Below are positions 1-11,203 of a stretch of 64,000 nucleotides of DNA, piece after piece. The DNA lies in assembly GCA_021234155.1 (NCBI GenBank), contig JAJEKV010000039.1, positions 6,672,912 through 6,736,911 of the forward strand. The letters run 5' to 3'. Position numbers and translations under genes: made by a program. The DNA comes from Isoetes taiwanensis (lineage: Eukaryota > Streptophyta > Lycopodiopsida > Isoetales > Isoetaceae). The notes under the pieces were generated by a model, which worked only from the letters and a program-made list of their open reading frames with translations, was not told where the DNA came from and made no database searches. The first letter of the stretch is position 1, and each line of letters starts with the position of its first letter.

Positions 1-59
1 CAATTAGATAACAGCATAAAAATCAACCTAAAACTCTGAAAAACTACCTAAAACAGAGA

Positions 60-300
60 AAGTCGAGTAAAGGACCGCCAAGAACACTCCAAAATCAAGG
101 CGCTTGCGTAAAAACTTTCGGAATCAAGGGCATTTGCTACCACAAATCCAACACTTTTTGCTCCAAAACTTCACAAAATCACGAAAAACCGCCAAGAACA
201 CTCCAAAATCAACGCGCTGCCACCAGAAATCAACAGGATCAAGGCGCTGCTACCAGAAATCAACATGATGCTCCAAAACTTCAAAAATCCACGAGGGCGT
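60..300. repeat. Short interspersed direct repeats
   Basis: Near-identical phrases recur. CCGCCAAGAACACTCCAAAA occurs near 76 and 189. ACCAGAAATCAACA occurs near 221 and 252. GCTCCAAAACTTCA occurs near 160 and 270. No gene is visible. This looks like a degenerate minisatellite or the end of an unidentified element. All of this is seen directly; the element class is unknown. Confidence 0.5.
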
Positions 301-547
301 CAAAAGGAAAAGTATTTTGCGCAATGCTAAAGCCTTCCTAAAGGGCAAAAGGCACGACCGAGCTTAAAGCTTCGCCAAACATCGCAGTGCCGCAGTACGA
401 TCGGCATCGGCCGGAAAGCAAAAAAGAGAGGAAGAAAAATCACGGTACAAAGCTTAAGTAAAAAGTTCGGCCGACGGGCGGACAAAAAGTTACCGGCGTA
501 AGGGAAAGCCGATCCAACAATTCCCTTCACGTTAGGGCAAAGTTTGC

Positions 548-632
548 TACTCTACTTTCGCGGGTTGTCAAGTGGGCCCCTCGTATACGGCCGGCTGGCC
601 GCCGTCTTTCCAACCCGTAAAGTAGAGTAAAA
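548..632. repeat. Small foldback (hairpin) element
   Basis: The left arm reads ACTCTACTTTCGCGGGTTG and the right arm CAACCCGTAAAGTAGAGT, so the ~85-bp segment can fold into a stem of about 18 bp. The GC-rich loop contains GGCCGGCTGGCC. It could be a tiny MITE or a relic foldback. No target duplication was recognised. Confidence 0.5.
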
Positions 633-649
633 AACTTTCCTTAAAATAA

Positions 650-1435
650 ACAACTTAGGTTGCATTACGCCCCATTAAGCCACTCATACAGCCGGGCCAC
701 GTGGCATAGTTTCTCTGCTCGAATCTCTATCCCGCTCAAGCAAAGGGACGGGTGCAAACCACGACGGATCAGCAAATTCCGGGCAGCGTTTACGGTTTAC
801 ATTACATTCGCACGATTTACATCTCATTCTACAAACATTTACCCGACATTCGGCTCTTCTACCCCTCATTACGGTATTTTTACCTCCGATTAAGCGTTTA
901 CCCCCGATTCGATTTCTTGTTGTTGCGAGAATGCAACCTAAGTTGCATTCGCGTTTAGGAATGCTTGTTTTGCCCGGATTAGGGCATGTCAAATGCCTCG
1001 TACGCCGCGCGTCGGCATTTTCCATGCGGAATGGGCAAAACAAGCATTCCTATATAATAAATGCAACTTAGGTTGCATTCGCCACATCCGCCAATGGCAT
1101 TGCGCCATCCGGGCGAAGTTTCTCTTCCGGAACTTCGTGGAAACTCAAGCACCGGCACTTCTTGAAATTACCATGGTTCTTGAAGATTTACCACGATTCT
1201 CGGGCGATCTACCTCTCATTCCCGCCATCTACCTCTCATTACGATGCTTTCTACCCCCCGGTTCAAGTTTTTTTTTGCGATTCGGAGCGAATGCAACCTA
1301 AGTTGCATCCACGTTATAAGAATGGCGGTTTCTTGCCGATTCGAGGAGTCATCACGCCTCCGCTCCGCGCGTCGGCAGGGATTCCTCCCTGGGAATCGGC
1401 AGTAAACTTCCATTCTTATATACAGATGATGTTGA
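650..1435. repeat. Array of foldbacks separated by a palindromic 20-mer
   Basis: The near-palindrome AATGCAACCTAAGTTGCATT, or its reverse complement, occurs near 655, 932, 1059 and 1289, in alternating orientation. Between 932 and 1082 a second pair of arms is nested: GGAATGCTTGTTTTGCCC near 957 and its complement near 1033. Between 1317 and 1420 another imperfect stem has arms beginning TAAGAATGG and ending CCATTCTTA. The spacers share T/C-rich phrases such as TACCTCTCATT. The layout suggests two tandem units of a compound foldback element. No coding function is seen. Confidence 0.6.
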
Positions 1436-1438
1436 AGA

Positions 1439-1593
1439 GCTGAGGCGCAACAAAGAGTGTTTGATTGCGCAATTGATATCAACGACCTCAACAGATGTGG
1501 AGCCATGCCTCGGTTTAGGCCTAGGCGTCCAACAGCAATCCAAAGGTATGGAGAAAAAAGTTGTTGTAAAAATGAATAAAGAAGACGAAAATA
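1439..1593 (+). pseudogene. 5' part of Lys/Glu-rich gene copy, cut by Helitron
   Basis: This stretch is nearly identical to 56981-57129, including the segment that would encode the EPCLGLGLGV motif, and stops exactly where the Helitron begins. Homology resumes at 13406. The upstream start present at the paralogue (ATG near 56900) is absent, because sequence before 1439 is foldback DNA. The copy is therefore truncated as well as interrupted and is unlikely to be functional. Confidence 0.85.
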
Positions 1594-1662
1594 TCTATAT
1601 CTATCTATCTATATCTATCTATCTATCTATCTTCTATCTTCTATCTTCTATCTTCTATCTTC
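1594..1662. repeat. TCTA/TCTTCTA microsatellite at Helitron 5' end
   Basis: (TCTATATC/TCTATC)n is followed by (TTCTATC)n and then TCTATATAATAATAATGG. The last phrase matches the internal 5' start near 6400 (TCTAGTATAATAATAAAGG). The microsatellite probably arose by expansion of the TCTATA 5' end. This is inference from that match. Confidence 0.65.
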
Positions 1663-1868
1663 TATATAATAATAATGGCGTTTTATGATAGTCTGTGCGC
1701 GATTTTAGCCGTGGATTTTTTTACTTTATTTTCATTCGTTGGATTCTGGTTTCTTGTCACCGTGGAGGCGTTTTTTTTTCACGCCTTCTTGTTAGGGTGA
1801 GATCAAGAGGGCCATTGCTTCTATCGCTGAGAAATATCTATGGCATTCTTATCTTTGGCGGTTCCTGT

Positions 1869-2435
1869 ATGCAAGAACATGCTTATTTGCCCTTCCTAAA
1901 TTTCATCAACATCACAATTCCTTTTCTCAAAGCAGATTCAAGAGATGATAAGAATCTTTCTTGTAGTTGTGCCTGTCATGGCAAGTTTCGGCAGCCAGGC
2001 AAAAATATGGCTCTTCAAAATACTCATGAGGCACTTGTATATCGACAAAATAAGAAGTCAGGTACAATTCAATCAACGAAACGTAGACAAATCAAACGAT
2101 GGCTAGGTAAAGCACATCGCTTTGGCAGTTCCGGCAGCATCCTGGCAGAATTACGGTAAGGTAATTCGCACTTCTGCTTGCAATTTTGTATATTGAGTGC
2201 GTCGGATTCATTTAGAGCTTTCAAAAAAGAATGCAGATTCATGTTTCTTGTATATGCTTCTTGTATGCCACATTCGACATGGATGAGAAAACGAGCATGG
2301 TTTGGATGATGCAGCAAAAGGGATCACGTAATTTTAGAGCAAGAACATGCTTATTTGCCCTGTCCTAAATTTCATCGAAATGACAATTCCTTTTCTCAAA
2401 GCATATTCAAGAGATGATAAGAATCTTTCTTGTTA
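1869..2435 (+). repeat. ~95-bp direct repeat pair inside Helitron
   Basis: The segment at 1869-1963 (CAAGAACATGCTTATTTGCC through GATGATAAGAATCTTTCTTG) recurs at 2343-2435 with a few differences, about 474 bp apart. No protein could be assigned to the intervening DNA, although a weak open frame spans 1695-2159. It may be a captured gene segment or an internal duplication. Confidence 0.55.
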
Positions 2436-3587
2436 ATTCAAAGGGGGATTTATTACAAGCATATGATCTATGATGAACAGTGATTCTTCCATTTATTTGG
2501 AAGGAATAGCGGATCGTGCTTTGCGTCTTGTCATTTGCATTGGAAGGCTTTTTCGTCTTTCCTTTCTCGGTGGGATCAGTGACAACACAACTTATCGGCT
2601 TGTTTGCTTGTTGCTCTAAGCAAGGTAATGCGGTGGGAAAATTTAAGTTTTCTTGCATTTTGTTTTACATCGAAAGTTATGAATGATGCCATTGCGAACC
2701 TTACAAAAGCTGCAGATTGTCGCTTTGAGTATTACTGAAGTAAACATTATTGTAATGCTATGATGAAAATGCTTTCTTTACGCCTCGCCCAGCGTTTTGG
2801 GACTGGCCAAGAGGGAATGTTGGCCTGAGCAAGTCTAAGGCTATTCTAGAAGGCGGTGTGTGAAGGGAACACAGTGATTGATTTGGCATACAAATGAGAA
2901 AAGCAAAAGGTTGCGAAGATTTCATGTTGATATGTCGGGATTTGGATTCAATAGCACAATTCTTTGGGATCCTAGAAGATGGAGACGACCAAATCTTGAT
3001 TTTATTAGACAACTTGATACAAATTGAAAGAAGGCTTTTCGAGGGTATGGTTATCTTACACGCACTTCTTAAGAAAATGCGAGAAAGTGGCATTTTCCTT
3101 TATGCATATGTTGATCTTTTTTTTTTATTTCATGTTATTTGTAAAATCATGAAAGCAACACATAAGTCAAATGACATCGGATAATTGCAATTAGAATCAA
3201 TGCTAATAATGAGAAATCTTTGGATATTGTTTATTAATAAAAAGCACTCAGTATCATTTAGAGGCTAGATGGCCTTGGATAAGAATCAACATAGATTATA
3301 AAGGTAAGTCAAAGCGAGATATCTTTGGAAGCAACTTTGTTTACATTTATTATGAATTTTTTGAAAGCATGCAGAAGATAAGGCCATCCTGAACCCTTAT
3401 GGCATCAATAAAGGCATTTTAAACTAAAGTTTAGCTCCATTGGTTGGTGCTGAAAACACATTCAAGTGGTACAAATCCCCATCAACATGCAACATGTTGT
3501 CAATATTTATTTCAAAAAATATTTCTCATAATATACCCTATTATTTGTATGAATCTCTGGAACTAAGAAGCTTGCGACAACGATGGC
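2436..3587. other. Helitron interior, no recognised gene
   Basis: AT-rich DNA. One 96-codon plus-strand frame (2894-3184) encodes a mostly hydrophobic/acidic peptide containing [20 protein letters not shown] cannot match it to a family. It could be another captured exon. The remainder shows no supported feature. Confidence 0.35.
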
Positions 3588-4075
3588 AAAGCGGCACGGT
3601 GGATAAGTATGCCAAATGTGGGAACATGCCACGTGCTCATCAGGTTTTTGATAGGATGCCATATCATAATATAGTGTCCTGGAGTGCAATGATTTTTGGA
3701 TATGCAGAGAATGGGTAGTGCATATTGGCACTACAAATATTTGAATGCATGCAGGAAGAAGGAATCACGCCAAATGTTCAAACTTATGTTGCAGCAATAA
3801 AGGCATATGCTAATTCTGCAACAAGACAAATTGATATGAAGTTTGGGAAAAGAGATTCGGAGAAGGGGAAAGCAGAGATTGCGAAGGGAAAAAACAAAGA
3901 TTCTTGCAGAGGATGGTCATGAATCAGATATGCTGGTGGCAACAACCTTGGTTGATATGTATGCCAAATGTGGCAACATGATAGGTGCTTGTAGGGTCTT
4001 TGACAAGATGATGTATCGGGACACGGTGTCGTGGAGTGCTATAATATTTGGGTATGCTGAGAGTGGTGAGAGCCA
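3588..4075 (+). pseudogene. Captured PPR (PLS-type) gene fragment
   Basis: Pentatricopeptide repeat proteins bind organellar RNA. Successive frames encode typical plant PLS motifs: YAKCGNMPRAHQVFDRMPY, then VSWSAMIFGYAENG followed by a stop, ALQIFECMQEEGITPNVQTY, and a second MYAKCGNM...VFDKM...VSWSAIIFGYAESG. The repeat order is preserved but the reading frame is broken by an in-frame stop near 3716 and a frame change near 3850-3900. Start, stop and targeting sequence are missing, so this is a gene piece carried by the Helitron, not a functional gene. Confidence 0.85.
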
Positions 4076-4479
4076 TATCTGTAACACGCAATCATCAAAT
4101 TTCAGATGGAACTGCTATGGAACTTGTCAAAGCATGGGCACATTATCACAACTCAAAAACTGCCTCCTGCTCATATATGCATATCCAAGTATCCAGTACA
4201 CAATAGCAATGAAGTAGAAACAAAGTATCAAGAACGCTAACTTCAGCACATTCCAAACCTTGTCTTCTAATATATGGTGTAGCATCAATGCAGCCAGATT
4301 GTTCCAACCTGAAGAAAGCACTAGACTTTTGTTCCCTGCAAATTGCAGAGAAAGACTCCCATCTCTTCCCTTTAACTACTTTGGCCATGATTGTTGCCAA
4401 AACTATAGCTTGTAAAGAAACAAATTAATCATTTGATGTTCCAAACTATTGGCTTTCCATTTTCCTGTTGTGTTTGCAG

Positions 4480-4690
4480 GATATTGGGAAGGATTTGGAA
4501 CAAGCTGCTGAAGCTTATGCTTGTGCTCATTTGCAACAAAATGCATAGGTCATGTTTAACTTGGGACATGTACGAGCATGGGCTTAGTCTGCCTGTAGAT
4601 TATCATTTAGCCAATCGGATGATGAAGCTGTTGAGACAGATACAGCCACAGGAAGTTTCCGTAGCTCTAATGGGTCTTTGGCTTCATCAG
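4480..4690 (+). pseudogene. Captured HRD3/SEL1L exon fragment
   Basis: HRD3/SEL1L is the ER-membrane, Sel1-repeat partner of the Hrd1 ubiquitin ligase in ER-associated degradation. After a plausible splice acceptor (TTTGCAG ending 4479) the frame reads AAEAYACAHLQQNA, a stop in place of a sense codon, then VMFNLGHVREHGLSLPVDYH and VALMGLWL. This matches the known plant pattern of a Sel1 repeat, MFNLGYMHEHGLGLPLDxHLAKR, followed by the conserved C-terminal segment. The match is from memory of the family. The in-frame stop near 4545 and lack of flanking exons make it a pseudogene fragment. It lies about 400 bp after the PPR piece, so at least two unrelated genes were captured. Confidence 0.7.
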
Positions 4691-4699
4691 CATTATCAT

Positions 4700-6360
4700 T
4701 AAAATAGTTCTTTGGTAACTATACTTCCGCCTTACATTATGATTTAAGTCTTTGAACAGGTAAACACTATTGATATGCTTTCTAAGTGGACATTAAAGAA
4801 CAAAAGAAGCTGGTTATAAAAACATTTTCAATGGGGGGAGGCAATGCTCCATTGTTCACGCTGAGTATCTGCTTACTCACAGTTTTAAGTCTAAAATATA
4901 CACGATGTTGGGTTTTTGACCATACAAATCTATTAGTGAAATCCAATTGTAGCAATTTGAGGGTTCAACAAGGGGGCAAGATTTTGATGGGTCTTCCATA
5001 GTTTATCAGTGATGGTCTAAGAGGTCTTGCTATGGAACATTTCAAGTAATCAGGAACAAGCAACACCGATTGGGCGGGTTTCCTTGCTACAACACCGATT
5101 GGGCGGGTTTCCTTGATAGTTTTGTTGTGCAATGTTGGTGTATCTAGATTTTAGTGTAAAGTTAATTGCCAAGAAAGAAATTTATCCTTGTTACAGTCGA
5201 ATTTGTTTTACCTCAGCCCTAAACCATTAATTCAAAACCATTAATTCAAATTTGGCATTGTGCCCTACAATTCAGCTTATATTAAAGACTTAATTGCAAA
5301 TCCATTAGATATTCTATACCTTTGTGTAGGAGCAATGCTCCAAGGAGCTCTTTTGAGGCATTGCACTCGCTTATGCATATTGGCATTTAGATTAGTGCTA
5401 CTCTACCACATCACCTATACTCAATCAAATAAAAAAATATATACCTAGAGCATTTATTTGTGGATTTGGATCGACTTACATATTTTGAGGCCTGTCTCAT
5501 GTTCACATTGCAAAGTCATCATGTAGCCTTCATTTTGGGCTATCAGCTCGACCTTCGCATGTCGAAGGAGATATGGAAGATATAGCATTGAGAAAATTTG
5601 GTGTGACGATATTCTGTGTTGCCGAGGTGCCCCTAAAATGCAAACCCTCGGTGTGTAATAGGCATATTTCGAGTATATGCCAGTATATATACCGAAAAAT
5701 TCTTTGTGATTGACCTAAACACATTTGTGCTTCTGGGCAACTTGATCAAATTTTGAAGGACGGGAAGACTCAAAGCTAAGCATGTGTTGATGACGTTTGG
5801 ACCAAGGGGGTTTACATAGTTTTAGCCATATGAACATGGTGCATGACATGGAGGGGGATTTTTTTTGGCTTGAACTATATATATACATATATATGTCCTT
5901 ATATGCACCAGAGTTTTTCTATAATTGTCTGATCCCCATGACATGGATTTCTAATTGGATTCCGAACTTGAATTTGTCACAACTCTCATCCACAAGTCCA
6001 TTGATATGGAGCCAATGGGGAAATATTTTCTCATTTTCACCCTATACATTCTAAAAGTTATATTTATTTCGAAGGTGAGAACGAAGTGCATGGGTATTAC
6101 ATGGTCTATATAATATTTCGTATATATTTTTGGTTGGTGTTAGTCATAAATATGCCTATAAGTGTATGGCAATGCGGTCTTCCTTCAAACTTCTTATCAT
6201 GTCTTCTTGCATCATGTCTTAGTACAAAGTAGCACAAACAAAAATTTCTCAAGATTCCACCATTAATATTCGCTCCACATTTAACACAACCCTTCTCACT
6301 ATTCAACACAAGCATTCTCAAGTAAAATATATCCACCAATTTTTTTATTATTTTTTTAAA
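4700..6360. other. Helitron interior, AT-rich, no assigned gene
   Basis: Several short frames occur (for example 4786-5001 and 5797-6054) but none has a recognisable domain. A tandem duplication lies at 5066-5122. A (TA)n-like stretch, TATATATACATATATATG, lies near 5876. The last bases lead into the internal Helitron terminus. Confidence 0.4.
5066..5122 (+). repeat. Tandem duplication of ~30 bp
   Basis: CAACACCGATTGGGCGGGTTTCCTTG is present twice in tandem, separated by CTA. It is a recent local duplication with no visible function. Confidence 0.7.
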
Positions 6361-6376
6361 TTATACCCAACGAATA

Positions 6377-6404
6377 GCCCAGCAACGCTGGGCACCTTTT
6401 CTAG
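6377..6404 (+). mobile_element. Internal Helitron 3' terminus
   Basis: The same hairpin as the outer end, GCCCAGCAACGCTGGGC (6377-6393), is followed by ACCTTTT and CTAG (6401-6404). It differs from the terminus at 13378-13405 by one base in the spacer. It is therefore a complete second 3' end within the element, as expected if two related Helitrons lie head-to-tail or if read-through of one terminus captured downstream DNA. Confidence 0.85.
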
Positions 6405-6450
6405 TATAATAATAAAGGAGTTTTATGATAGTCTGTGCGCATTTTTGACC
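6400..6450 (+). mobile_element. Internal Helitron 5' start
   Basis: TCTAGTATAATAATAAAGG, then GTTTTATGATAGTCTGTGCGC, parallels 1659-1701 (TCTATATAATAATAATGG, then GTTTTATGATAGTCTGTGCGC). The two starts share about 45 bp. The TC of this start overlaps the CTAG of the preceding terminus. This marks a second Helitron unit that could span 6400-13405. Confidence 0.75.
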
Positions 6451-6594
6451 GTTCATTTTGTTACTTTTATTTCTATCCTTAGATTTTTCGGTTTTGTTTC
6501 TCCTGCTTCAAAAGATAGTGAAACGGCATAATCCGTTCTATGGCACGATATTTTTGTTTTCTTACGGATGCGGTATTGCCTGGCCATCGCTCTG

Positions 6595-7376
6595 TTTTTT
6601 TCTTTCGGATTGTATGTTCTTGTAGTCAGATTGATTTTGTTACTTTAGTTTTAATCATTGGATTTTCGGTTTCAGATGCGATGCCTCCAAAACGGTGTGA
6701 AAGGATGCCATTCTTTCTTTCTCTCACTGAGCCGAATGTGCCTTTTGAAGCATTCAAGATGCGATTAATGCACGATACATTTCTTATAGTCGGATTTTCA
6801 CTTTGAGTACAAAGAGCAATGGCCTATCTAATTTGGCCTGGCTAGGCTTTACCAGTTGCACTTTCGGCAAATTAACAAGCAAATATGAGGTAAGTTTCTT
6901 CTTTCAACATATTGCCGGATTTGGCACTTATGTTTCAGGTTTGCTAGCATCAGATGGGCATGACAATGAAAAGATGCCGAAGTTTTTTTCTTTCGGATTG
7001 TATGTTCTTGTAGTCAGATTGATTTTGTTACTTTATTTTTAATCATTGGATTTTCGGTTTCAGATGCGATGCCTCCAAAACGGTGTGAAAGGATGCCATT
7101 CTTTCTTTCTCTCAGCGAGCGAATGTGCCTTTTGAAGCATTCAAGATGCGGTTAATGCGATTCATTTCTTATAGTCGGATTTTCACTTTGAGTACAAAGA
7201 GCAATGGCCTATCTAATTTGGCTGGCTAGGCTTTACCGGTTGCAAAGGGATCTCTTTTCGGCAAATTAACAAGCAAATATGAGGTAAGTTTCTTCTTTCA
7301 CACATATTGCCGGATTTGGCACTTATGTTTCAGGTTTGCTAGCATCAGATGGGCATGACAATGAAAAGATGCCGAA
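6595..7376 (+). repeat. 388-bp tandem duplication inside Helitron
   Basis: Copy 1 runs from about 6595 to 6982 and copy 2 from 6983 to 7376. Both begin TTTTTTTCTTTCGGATTG and end GACAATGAAAAGATGCCGAAG. The copies differ by a few small indels. No protein family is recognised in the open frames. Confidence 0.85.
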
Positions 7377-7379
7377 GGG

Positions 7380-8740
7380 AGTTTTATGAGAGGCATCCAG
7401 GAAGGAAAACCCGGGCACAACAAGTTTGGTAAGTTAATCTTCCCTTCACGCGTTTTGGGAAGATGGATTCTAAGATATTGCTTGTGTGGCACGATATCTC
7501 TAGAAGTGTTAGTCCGATCTAATATGCTATGCCCAAGTATGGAATGGCGAAGGCAAACATATTATTATTCGAAAGTTTTAGTATTGTCTTAATGGAACTC
7601 AACTTGTTTTACTGATTCTAAAGTAGCGATTTAACTATGATGGCATAACATGTGGCACGAAAACTGAAATGGCTTTCACATAGATGCTAGATGGGAATAT
7701 TGGCATTTGGCACAATACAGTTGACCATCTAAATACCGATTCAAAATGAATTTAATTCTTGAAACAGGTTGATGAGTAATGATTATGTAATGACTGCTAT
7801 AGATATTTGTTTATTTAAGTTACGATAGTTTAGCAACTTTGGCTACGCAAGAAAAGACAAGCCGAAGCTTCTGAGGACAAGAATCATTCCTTATATATTG
7901 GCAAGGTAGAGCTTCGTCCCCTTTTAGATGTAATTAGCGTTTATTTACATCCAAATTATTATTTTCTAAATTGCCTGCTAGATTTTTCAATACATCCAAT
8001 TGCGTTGGACCAACATTACTATGTTGGAACATACAATCTGTGGTTCCTAATGGTTTATCCTACAGTCCGTGTAAATTTGTTTTTGGGTTCATACCTTCTA
8101 TTGTCCCACGGATTTTGCCCTTTTTCTTCGCCTGAATGTGTTGTATAAGAAGATTTTGTGTGAGAAAAGAGTTGCATTGTGAAAGGGAAGTTGTTTGGAG
8201 CTCTATTGCTGCTTAACCTCTTGCCGGTTTGTCTTGGGCTTTGCCTTGGCTGAGCAGTGCAGGTTAAGCATTAGCTTGGAAATTCATTTTTATGTATAGG
8301 AGAACGGTTCTGGTGGTCTGATGGCAGAGGTAGGTTATGTTACACATGAGCTTTTGTTATGTTTGAAGCTTTTGTTATGTTTGTTATGTTGTATATGGTT
8401 AGGAGCTAGGTTATGTTATACATGACCTTTTGTTATGTTTGAAGCTACTTGACTTAGGTATGCAATCCCAACAATGGCAATGCTTCGTTTGACTATAATA
8501 GTTTGGCCTAGTGTGGCCACTAGGCAAGAAGGCAAAAAGGAGCCACTAAATGTGCACAAAGGACCTGTCAGAAGAACTCTTGCAGCAGTGTGGCAGCACA
8601 AAGGACCCTTCAGAAGGTAAGCACATTCATTATCAAATTTTACAACATGGATTAGAGCAAGATAGGTTCTTAGACTTTGCAAAATGCCTGTGCAGCGTTT
8701 GATAACATTTATAGGAAGAACATATGTTCTTGAAATATAA
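7380..8740. other. Helitron interior, possible captured exons
   Basis: Stretches look exon-like but cannot be assigned. One is a frame near 7833-7910 that would encode a segment ending EDKNHSLYIGK before a GT donor. Another, near 8530-8620, contains the twice-used phrase HKGP. At 8320-8450 the phrase TTATGTT(A)CACATGA...TTTTGTTATGTTTGAAGCT is locally repeated. No function is claimed. Confidence 0.3.
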
Positions 8741-8744
8741 TGCT

Positions 8745-9060
8745 TTCAGCTTATACTCATCTAGGCCATATTAGTCAGGCACAAGCAGTGTTTGGAAAAA
8801 AGGGTGAGAAGGATTTGGTATCATGGAATGTAATGCTTGCAGGATATGCTGAGCAAGGATTTCTCCTCCTAAATGCCCAGCCGCGATTTTATTTCATGGA
8901 ATGCCATGGTTAACGCATATCCCAGGCATGGGGACCTTAAAAGCTTTAATTTTTTTTCAGCAGATGCCTGAAAGGGATGTGTTCACCATGGTTGCAGGCT
9001 ATGCATTGAACAGGAAGATACCATTTAGTTGCCTGGAAACTCAAGCCCGCTATGTCCTGG
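8745..9060 (+). pseudogene. Second captured PPR fragment
   Basis: Plus-strand frames encode NAFSAYTHLGHISQAQAVF, then KDLVSWNVMLAGYAEQG, then SWNAMVNAYPRHGDL and a shifted frame with MPERDVFTMVAGYA. The order and spacing are those of PLS-class PPR repeats. Frame changes near 8870 and 8950 and a run of T at 8950 disrupt it. A GT donor-like GTATGC follows at 9072. Together with 3588-4075 it shows PPR sequence in both halves of the composite Helitron. Confidence 0.75.
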
Positions 9061-9397
9061 CTACGTTGCAGGTATGCTATTTGTTCTACATCTTTTCCTC
9101 CTCCATCTATTTCCGTCTAGATCCAAGGGTTTTCTAAGTAGGTCTGCTCCATCTATTTCAATTTTGTTAAGACGGGGAGCTTGAGCATGCAGAAAACATC
9201 ATTTGGCCCAGTATATTTCTGTTTTATCTTTAAGATCCTGCATGCTTTTTTAGTCACTTTCAAAAGCCTACTATGCTCACATGTGTCTAGGCACGATATG
9301 CTTAGGGTTTGAGGCCAAAGAATGCCCCAATAGATCCAACAATTTTTTGATCAAAGGCAATATTGGTATTGATTAGAAACAGAATTCAAGGAATTCT

Positions 9398-9580
9398 TAC
9401 AATGGAGTCTCCGCATTTCCATCATATGTATTTTGAAATGTAATTCATAGGCTTCCAGGCAGAGCTACTGAATCCGAGTTCTCTTAACACTCTTCCAAAA
9501 TGTCTCACAGTGGAGTCTCGGCGTTTCCGTCATATGTATTTTGAAATGTGCTTCACGGGCTTCTAGATAGAGCTACCGTT
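9398..9580 (+). repeat. ~105-bp tandem duplication, diverged
   Basis: GGAGTCTCCGCATTTCCATC, followed by ATATGTATTTTGAAATGT, at 9410-9450 recurs as GGAGTCTCGGCGTTTCCGTC with the same follow-on at 9509-9550. Several of the differences are transitions, consistent with methylation-driven decay. No coding role is evident. Confidence 0.6.
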
Positions 9581-9739
9581 TCTTGTATAGTATTGGTTGT
9601 TGTCAATGTAACTGAAACTGGAGGAGCTGGTGCAGCTGAAACAGGCAGCATGTATGCATATCTTGGGGCCTCTGGGTATGCATCTTGCATCCAGTGTCTG
9701 ATTGTTGATGTTATATGGGTTTCTAATGGAAAATAAGAG

Positions 9740-11200
9740 GCATGAGCAGATGGGTTGCAGGTTCTTTTGGTCGTCAGAGTAAATAAGTTAACATGGTTAG
9801 TAGTCCCTTTTTTTTTCCAACTTCATTAATGTAAGGAAGATCTGAGAACGCTGTACCAAGAGAGGTAAATGCAGTCTATAAAGGGAGAGCCCATCTACTT
9901 TGATTGCTGCTTTTGACACAGACCAATTTATATGCTAAAATTTGCAAGCTGATGTTCTAAGGTTGTCTCATCCAGATTCCAGGTTAATTTTTAAAACAGG
10001 TATAGAAGAAAATCATGTAATAATTATCACAGAAACAGCATAGCCAATTCGTTTTGGAACTTCTTGCAGGTCAGTTATGCACGAAATTTTGCAAAGTTTG
10101 TGTAGGCACCGGTAATTGTTTCATGTCTGATTTTATTTTCTATATGCTCTTCTATTTCACTATGCAGGAGCGACTGGAGTTTGAACACTTTAACAGAAGA
10201 TGCTTTTGCAATTAAATGCTTTTTTCATTTGGGAAAAGTATGTGTTCATGGTTCTTTAGAAATTGCTTAATCACAATTGTTCATGCCAACTCATGTTCCA
10301 AGCATTTTTATGAGCATTCCCGCTATTAAATTGAACATAATGCAGATTCTTAGAGCTTATGATGAAGAAATCCTTGATTTCTTACCATGTGTTTCTCATG
10401 CGTTACCATGTGCACAACAAAGGCAAACTATTGTCAAAGCGAGTCCCTAGAAGAAGTAGATGGCTTTTGCAGAATTTCACGTGGTAGTGAGATTTGCAGC
10501 AAGTCCATGGTTTTCAGTTTCACACAACGCAAAAAGCAAGCTTCTGTATAAGACCTGTGTTGTTCATGATCCCAAGCTAGATATGGAGATTGTAGTGCAC
10601 CAGAAATTATCCTTCTTAAACAATATTGTAACATGTCAAATATTGGAGGGCATCAAATGTTCAATTTGCGTTCTCACTTACGTCACGTGCCTACATTCAA
10701 TGTAAATCGGCAAAAAAAAATTGATTGATATATATTATTACACAATAGGAATTAATCCATCTATTTGTAGAGTTGCATCATGGAGATAAAACTTTGGAGA
10801 TAAAGTGTCTTACAAGTTGTAAATGACTATGTTGATTTCCACTGCCAAAACTCTAGAGATAAAGTGTCAATGACTATGGTAGAACAATAGTGGATGCCTA
10901 CCAGCAAGAGATAATATTTTTAGAATTCTAAAAAGAACAAAATATTCCTTGCGGATATTTTGCCAACATCCTCAACAATCTTGAAATTAGAAAGAGCTTC
11001 AATTTCATTTGCATTTAGGTTCTATGATGAAAGCTTAATAGAATGCCACAAATGATGCATTCTCTCAAGGTTACATTGCTGCAATTCTCGAACATTTCTG
11101 GAAACATATTGTACATCGTAACATTGAAAAATCATTGAACATTGTACTCATATAGGTCTCCACCATTACCTTTATTAGTGTTTCAGCTTACCCCTGATAA
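9740..11200. other. Helitron interior, nothing assigned
   Basis: AT-rich sequence with short open frames on both strands (for example 10460-10705) and no recognisable domain, RNA gene or promoter. Confidence 0.35.
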
Positions 11201-11203
11201 AAA

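Noticed and set aside
684-1043. 119-codon minus ORF in the foldback array
   Set aside because: It crosses palindromic repeats and has no domain; chance open frame in GC-richer DNA.
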